A DNA stretch of 64,000 nucleotides from Lineus longissimus (taxonomy: Eukaryota; Nemertea; Pilidiophora; Heteronemertea; Lineidae): contig NC_088319.1 of NCBI RefSeq assembly GCF_910592395.1, positions 8,990,001 through 9,054,000 on the forward strand, written 5' to 3'. The notes beneath the pieces were generated by a model that was not told the origin of the DNA, did no database searches, and was given only the letters and a program-made list of their open reading frames with translations. A program made the position numbers and the translations under genes. This document shows, piece by piece, positions 60,201 through 64,000 of this stretch (position 1 is the first letter of the stretch; each line of letters starts with the position of its first letter).

Positions 60201-62271
60201 TCCCCAGACTACACAATGTAGAATTCCACTTTCAATAAGGCAGAATACTGATCTTGAAAATAAATCAAATTACTGATTTTTACTAGTAAGTTTATTTATC
60301 TATACTTACCATGAATATTGCTTCTGAATTCTCTTGGTTGATTATACCATAGGCACCAAACGCCAGAGTGAAAAGATTCATGTAAATATATGCAGTCGGA
60401 AGATAGCCCTCGGTCATTGATGCCCTTAAACAACAAATGAAAGTAAGCACTGAAGATCAAATACTAATGTCACCATTGTATCATTCCCCAGATTTATGAT
60501 GTCGGGCCGCCAAAATCACGACGTTGTCCGCAGCATGCAATGGAAATGGCTTCTCACGAGGACCCATGAAAATTTTGGGACACTTTTTTAGAGAGCGCGA
60601 ACAAGTATCTATCTTGGAGAAATCTCATCCAAAATCAGGGTGCTACATTAAGGTTTCCTTAATTTATTAATGACGTGAATGAATACCATAAAGGTTGCTG
60701 TTGTTTTCGTTTGGTTAAGCCTTTTATCAATGTGACGAAAGAACAGACACTCCTTAAACGGTTGCTGGTAATTTCAAACTATGATATCTGCAGTGCGGTA
60801 CCACTAATCAGGCTGTGCTTGCATACAGTGATGCTCAATTGATAAGTCTTTGTATATCTAAATTAAACAATGCATTGGTGGCTTATATGGTAGAGAGGAG
60901 CCTTCGACTAAGGCAACACCAATGGTCCAAAAATCATGGAAATTGCGACGTCCTGATGCTGTCTGACGTCATAAATGTGGCGAATGGCGCAATGATGATA
61001 TTAGATAAACAAGTTTAATTCAAGAAAAATAGCCTAAGCCATTTTTACTCAAGCAAGTGCATAACGAACTGTTCCATTCGATTGAAGAAAAAAAATATGC
61101 AACTGCAATTTTTTCCCAATTTTGCTGCACCAGAACAATGGAACTTACTAAATCAAATATTAAATCCTTTTTGTATTGTCTGGGACACAAGCCAAGCCAA
61201 GCAAGCAAGGAGTGTCGTCCAAGCCTTCCTAAAACTTGGTCTATACAAGGATGATTAAATTTTGGGATATTCGATATTTTAACATTTAGATATTTGATAT
61301 TTAGTTGGAACCATTTTTCGACATTCCAAAGGAATATTGATTTCATATATGTATTGGCGGTTGGCCTGTCCAATCATATATACCAAGTTCCAACGGCACT
61401 TTACTTAGACGATACCCATAATGTATTTTAATACTCATTCTCCAAAGCAGACATAATATCAAAGCATATTTTCTCAGCTAATATTAGCCTCCATTGCATG
61501 TGTGTTGCATATATGATACACAAATGAACCCATCAACAATGCTCGAACAAATACCGTAAATGTGCGATTAACTAAACATATTGGAGGCTGTTGTAATTTA
61601 ACTCTGTTTAAATTTACTATGGTGAATATAAATATCTGTTTTGAGCCGATTAAAAGTGTTCATGTGTCAAAAATTCGATGTCAGAGGTTATCAATATCAT
61701 ACATAGAGGGTCATGTGCAACAATTTCAAAGTTGTGAGCTTTAGCGGTTAAGAAACGTGCCATTGTTACACTCAAATGGCCAATTTTAGCCATTTGACCT
61801 CTTTGACCTTGAAAAGTATGTCAAGTCAACACTCATACAACTTGGAATGTATCCTTGCTTGGAGTACCTACCATAAATATATTATTGAAAACAAGTCACT
61901 GATAAAGGAAATATTGCACTTTTGACTTTTTCAGTTTTGGCCCCCTTGTGGCCAAGTCGAGAATCATATTGGACCGAAATTTGGTGTCAGAAGTTATCTG
62001 ACATAGAGGGTCATGTGTACCAAGTATTAAGTTGTTAGCGTTAGCGGTTAAGAAATGTGTCATTGATTTTGAAATGGGATACGGACGACAGACACTTCGA
62101 TATTGTATAGACTCCCCTACGGTGAGCCAATAGGTTTACCACTTGGACAAATGGAATTTGACACTGCCGATGGTGCCATTTTCATGTGCAGTAGCTCTCC
62201 AAGATGTACAAGCTGATAAACCGAGGCTGAACTTACCATACTGTCAGTACAAAATGGACCACCAGAATGAC
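45131..62271 (-). CDS. AGTRAP: AGTRAP-like membrane protein gene, three alternative exons, 5' end missing
   Basis: On the minus strand the exons are 62237-62271, 60310-60424, one of 59816-59924 / 56084-56189 / 53134-53233, then 49719-49752, 48931-49046 and 45131-45249 (stop TAA). All have GT-AG borders and matching phases. The product has the layout of the angiotensin II type-1 receptor-associated protein: VILVVHFVLTVW, a second membrane helix ending before INQENSEAIFM, a third helix in the alternative exon ending with a QP motif, then GMSIVNLLLKPF with the family hallmark YRIYQERGG, and a cytoplasmic tail with GYENIDR. In vertebrates AGTRAP sits in vesicle and plasma membranes and lowers surface AT1 receptor; its job in an invertebrate is unknown. 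The first exon, about nine codons in vertebrates as I recall it, is not in view and probably lies beyond 64000. Confidence 0.88.
45332..46440 (-). mobile_element. Complete non-autonomous Helitron2-like element
   Basis: Has both ends: AAATGGCCAGGGCCATTG and TGCTCACCTC on the left, and on the right the hairpin AGCTCACCTC-TGCTAA-GAGGTGAGCT (46415-46440) preceded by a GACGACGACGG run. The interior is about three modules of 300-330 bases with GAAACGTGCCATAGTTA, then GACCTCTGTGACCTTGAAAA. It lies about 80 bases inside the last intron of the AGTRAP-like gene. Confidence 0.75.
46478..47160 (-). mobile_element. Helitron2-like repeat, fragment
   Basis: Two internal modules without the GGCCAGG terminus, ending in a GACGACGATGACG run and CAGTGAGCCAAAAAG, an alternative end also seen at 48404-48418. 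Confidence 0.6.
47709..48418 (-). mobile_element. Helitron2-like repeat
   Basis: Runs from GCCATGGGCCATTGTGCTCA to CTATGGTGAGCCAAAAAG. Confidence 0.65.
48931..49046 (-). CDS. AGTRAP: AGTRAP-like gene, membrane-helix exon
   Basis: 116 bases, donor TTAG|gtgtgt, acceptor TTGTTCAG. Encodes MSIVNLLLKPFTSFIVYRIY and then QERGGSYGDFG plus a short GIPGIPGLG linker. The LLLKP...VY.mY.ERGG pattern is the strongest AGTRAP hallmark. Confidence 0.9.
49719..49752 (-). CDS. AGTRAP: AGTRAP-like gene, 34-base micro-exon
   Basis: Acceptor TTCTCTTTCAG, donor CTTGG|gtatcc. Encodes DMRNEYRFSL with split codons at both ends that join correctly to the neighbouring exons. Corresponds to the short TDTGRFGVG loop of the mammalian protein. 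Confidence 0.85.
50081..50376 (-). mobile_element. Short complete Helitron2-like element
   Basis: Has the AAATGGCCAGGGCCATTG start and a degenerate AAGCTCATCTC...GAGAGGTAAGCTT hairpin end only about 300 bases apart. Confidence 0.7.
50377..51414. other. Intronic sequence, no feature seen
   Basis: AT-rich intron of the AGTRAP-like gene. A fourth copy of the alternative exon was looked for here and not found. Confidence 0.4.
51415..51860 (-). mobile_element. Diverged Helitron2-like repeat
   Basis: Degenerate start AAATGACCAGAGGCAATGTG with CTCACC, then modules with GACCTTGAAAAAATTGTCAA. Confidence 0.5.
52511..53024. mobile_element. piggyBac-like MITE, 514 bp
   Basis: Ends CTCTTTCACTGCCA and TGGCAGTGAAAGAG are inverted repeats directly flanked by TTAA (52507-52510, 53025-53028), the fixed piggyBac target. 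The minus strand inside (52573-52875) has a 100-aa open frame with an acidic Asp/Ser stretch and an RGRGHGRGR patch; it may be the N-terminal end of a lost transposase, but no catalytic part remains. Confidence 0.8.
53134..53233 (-). CDS. AGTRAP: AGTRAP-like gene, alternative exon c
   Basis: 100 bases, acceptor CCATTTCAG, donor AAATA|gtaagg. Encodes FLLLQVLGIILDIVMIGVH, then QP and NQRFENILQN. Same phases as exons a and b; the split codon at its end becomes Thr instead of Ala. The loop after the helix is two to three residues shorter than in a and b. Confidence 0.78.
53390..53560. repeat. Intronic segment duplicated at about 57037
   Basis: AGTACCTGGTCAGTCTCTTT with CAACCTCAATTTTG and ATATGCCTATATCAC at 53467-53555 matches 57037-57096 (AGTACCTGGTAGGTCTCTTT). 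Both lie upstream, in gene direction, of alternative exons c and b, so exon and intron were duplicated together. Confidence 0.6.
53561..56083. other. Intronic sequence with an internal duplication
   Basis: No exon is assigned. Segments near 54371-54432 and 54508-54575 are diverged duplicates on the minus strand (MSKLSPSAGHNEGTG against VSKVSPRARHNQGTG in translation), each ending in a donor-like GGTAAGC or AGGTTAGC. A run of 13 C lies near 55629. Confidence 0.4.
56084..56189 (-). CDS. AGTRAP: AGTRAP-like gene, alternative exon b
   Basis: 106 bases, acceptor CTGTTTCAG, donor CACTG|gtaaaa. Encodes FFLMQTLSIGLDVVFMGIY, then QPMGQRRFEN and GSTDVT. Closest to exon a in wording (FMGIYQP, G, FEN). 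Confidence 0.85.
56446..57330 (-). mobile_element. Helitron2-like repeat
   Basis: Begins GGCCAGGGGCCATTGTGCTC and includes two internal modules (to about 57020), the duplicated intronic segment, and a further GACCTTGAAGAGTAGGTCAA module. Confidence 0.6.
57331..58187. other. Intronic sequence, tRNA-like fragment
   Basis: The minus strand at about 57392-57436 reads CTCTTGTAACGCCGAAGG then TTGTGGGTTTGATCCCAC, resembling the 3' half of a tRNA or a tRNA-derived SINE. No 5' half is present. Confidence 0.35.
58191..58671. mobile_element. PIF/Harbinger-like MITE, 481 bp
   Basis: Ends AGCTAGGTGCACACAGAGCT and AGCTCTGTGTGCACCTAGCT are exact inverted repeats flanked by TTA (58188-58190, 58672-58674). 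The inner parts stay imperfectly complementary (GCGATCGCAGC-type). Confidence 0.85.
59025..59633 (-). mobile_element. Helitron2-like repeat
   Basis: Runs from GACCAGGGGCCATTGTGCTC to ACGACGGACACTG and GGACTCACCG. Provides the empty-site comparison for the MITE at 41461-42075. Confidence 0.65.
59816..59924 (-). CDS. AGTRAP: AGTRAP-like gene, alternative exon a
   Basis: 109 bases, acceptor CTTTATTTCAG, donor TTACTG|gtaaga. Encodes LFVLQIFTILQDIIFMGIY, then QPRGHKHFEN and VADLSVT. Nearest of the three to the preceding constant exon. Confidence 0.88.
60310..60424 (-). CDS. AGTRAP: AGTRAP-like gene, second membrane-segment exon
   Basis: 115 bases, acceptor TTGTTTAAG, donor TTCATG|gtaagt. Encodes ASMTEGYLPTAYIYMNLFTL, AFGAYGII and NQENSEAIFM, matching the mammalian stretch that ends AQRDSIDAISM. 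Confidence 0.88.
60425..61639. other. Intronic sequence, no feature seen
   Basis: AT-rich intron between AGTRAP-like exons. No exon or element end was recognised. Confidence 0.4.
61640..62132 (-). mobile_element. Helitron2-like repeat, fragment
   Basis: Internal modules (GTGGCCAAGTCGAGAATCAT) ending CCCCTACGGTGAGCCAAT; lacks the GGCCAGG terminus. Confidence 0.6.
62237..62271 (-). CDS. AGTRAP: AGTRAP-like gene, first visible exon (35 bases)
   Basis: Acceptor CATTTTCAG, donor GTATG|gtaagt. Encodes VILVVHFVLTVW with the last codon split, matching mammalian KVILLGHWLLTTW in the first membrane helix. Confidence 0.85.
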
Positions 62272-62683
62272 CTGAAAATGGAAGGGAATACAAATCAGTA
62301 AAAGTTGACATGGAAATGGCGATCATGGTAAGGAAACAACAAGGCCAACAGGGAGGCAAGGAGTTCAGCTTCACCGGTGTGACATGACTGCTTCGAGCCA
62401 CCTGGTTCATTCCCCAGGAAGGGCGGACATTACATCACTTTATTTCACAATGACGCCATAGATATACATCAAGTCAACCACTTTCTTAAGCTGGATCAAT
62501 TAATGATACACATTTGAAGATGACACAATGTTTCTTGAGATAGGTATTAGAATTATATAACCTCGACTTCTTTACCCCTGAAAAGTAGGTCACATTGACC
62601 TGAATCTTTGTGAACATGAAGAGATGACCAATAGGTGTCTACATATCAAATTTGAAGAGTCTGGGACAAATAATGACAAATGA

Positions 62684-64000
62684 AACGGCCAGGGGCCATT
62701 GTGCTCACCGTATACATCTTTTAGTAGGCAGGATCATGCTTAGTTTAGAGGTGAATCAGGTGAACACAATCAGGCATGAAGACTTTTTTTAGATGTGTAT
62801 TGATGTCAAGTAATAAGACAGGGCAGTATATATAAGTTTATGATCCAACCAATAATTGTCTATGACATCAACAAGATCAATATCGTGTGATTGCTAAGAG
62901 TCCCTGCAATAAAAAATTCATCGAAAAAAAGTCATTAATAAGCAAGATATTGCACGTCCTACATTTTCAGTTTTGACCCCCTGGTGGCCAAATCAAGAAT
63001 CAGATGAGGCCAAAATTCGATGTCAGAGATTATCTGATGTAGGGGGTTACATGTACCAACTTTCAAGTCCATAGCTTCAGCAGTTAAGAAACGTGCCATA
63101 GTTACACTCTAATGGCCAATTTACGCCATTTGACCTCTGTGACCTAGAAAAGGAGGTCAAATCCAAAAATCGTAGGACATGTGGTGTATCCTTGCTAGAA
63201 GTCCCTGCCATAAAAATTTTATCGAAAACAATTCACTCAAATAAGCAAGATATTGCACTTCTTCCTTTTTCCATTATGGCCCCCTGGTGGCCGAATAAAG
63301 AATCAGATCAGGCCAAAATTCGGCATCAAAGGTTATCTGATGTAGGGGGTTATATGCACCAAGTTTCAAGTTCATAGCTTTACTGGTTAAGAAACGTGCC
63401 ATAGTTTACACTCCAACGGCCAATTTACGCCATATGACCTCTGCGACCTTGAAAAGTAGGTCAAATTGAAAACCCGTAAGACATGTGATGTATTCTTCCT
63501 AAGAGTACCTACCATAAAAATTTTATCGAAAACAAGTCACTTAATATAAGCGAGATATCACACTTTTTAGATATCCACTTTTGGCCCCCTGGTGGCAAAG
63601 TTGAGAATCAGATCAAACTGAAATTCAGCACCAGAGGCTATGTGATATAGGGGGTTATATGTACCAAGTTTCAAGTTCATAGCTTTAGTGGTTAAGAAAC
63701 GTGCCATAGTTTACACTCTAACGGCCAATTTAAGCCATATGACCTCTGTGAACTTGAAAAGTAGGTCAAATTAAAAACCCGTATAATATAAGATGAATAT
63801 TTGCTATGAGTACCTACAACACAAGTTTCATCGAAAACAAGTCACTAATAAGCGAGATATCACACTTTTTAGATATCAACATTTGGCCCCCTGGTGGCCA
63901 AGTTGAGAATCAGATTGGACCGAAATTCAGTGTCAGAGGTCACCTGACCTAGGGGGTGCTGTGTACAAAGTTTTAAGTTCATAGCCCTAGCGGTTAAGAA
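62684..64000 (-). mobile_element. Helitron2-like repeat, continues past the window
   Basis: Begins AACGGCCAGGGGCCATTG, then at least three 300-330-base modules in head-to-tail order (GCCCCCTGGTGGCCAA at about 62967, 63280 and 63886). No hairpin end before 64000. Confidence 0.7.

Noticed and set aside
61057-61254. Open frame resembling the tail of a non-LTR reverse transcriptase
   Set aside because: The likeness needs a frame change and rests on a few residues only.
62117-62410. 97-codon minus-strand frame over the first visible AGTRAP-like exon
   Set aside because: Wrong frame for the exon; the true reading is fixed by splice sites and phase continuity.

Overview
This is eukaryotic, intron- and transposon-rich DNA, most likely from a marine invertebrate (a lophotrochozoan or an invertebrate deuterostome; the sequence alone does not decide). 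Evidence for this is metazoan-type 5S rRNA and U5 snRNA genes, histone-type mRNA 3' stem-loops, a spliced AGTRAP-like gene, and remnants of Helitron2/Helentron, Polinton-like, Ty3/Gypsy, non-LTR, piggyBac-like, pogo-like and Harbinger-like elements. No bacterial operon signals are present.

Region 1 (1-23145) is a tandem array of about 2.64-2.67 kb units. Each unit carries, in order: a divergent pair of small intronless genes (here gene B on the minus strand, 101 aa, and gene A on the plus strand, 94 aa), a U5 snRNA gene (minus) and a 5S rRNA gene (minus). A and B are paralogues of each other, align without gaps over about 70 residues, and are not histones. Both nevertheless end in a textbook replication-dependent histone mRNA stem-loop (GGTTCTTTTCAGAACC), followed for B by a U7-type purine element. 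They share a TATA/CCAAT divergent promoter centred on a 20-bp perfect palindrome. The window holds 9 A genes, 9 B genes (the first cut by the window edge), 8 full U5 genes plus a divergent U5 fragment at the array edge, and 8 5S genes. This is the most unusual system in the window: an S-phase-type gene pair co-amplified with 5S rRNA and U5 snRNA genes.

Region 2 (23.1-36.9 kb) is a graveyard of mobile elements: a broken protein-primed family-B DNA polymerase interrupted by a 369-bp insertion, a pogo-like MITE, a twin foldback MITE beside a Ty3/Gypsy RNase H-integrase remnant, a THAP-domain exon with one in-frame stop, a Helitron2-type endonuclease remnant, a decayed non-LTR retrotransposon on the minus strand, and a mariner-type MITE.

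Region 3 (37.4-43.8 kb) holds a 156-bp satellite, a 63-bp minisatellite, further MITEs and several copies of a Helitron2-like non-autonomous repeat.

Region 4 (45.1 kb to beyond the right end) is a minus-strand gene for an AGTRAP-like (angiotensin II receptor-associated) membrane protein. Five constant exons and three tandem versions of one exon are visible. All three versions have the same phase and a length of 1 modulo 3, so only one can be used per mRNA. The first coding exon is not found and probably lies beyond 64000. The introns are filled with Helitron2-like repeats, all in one orientation, plus piggyBac-like and Harbinger-like MITEs.
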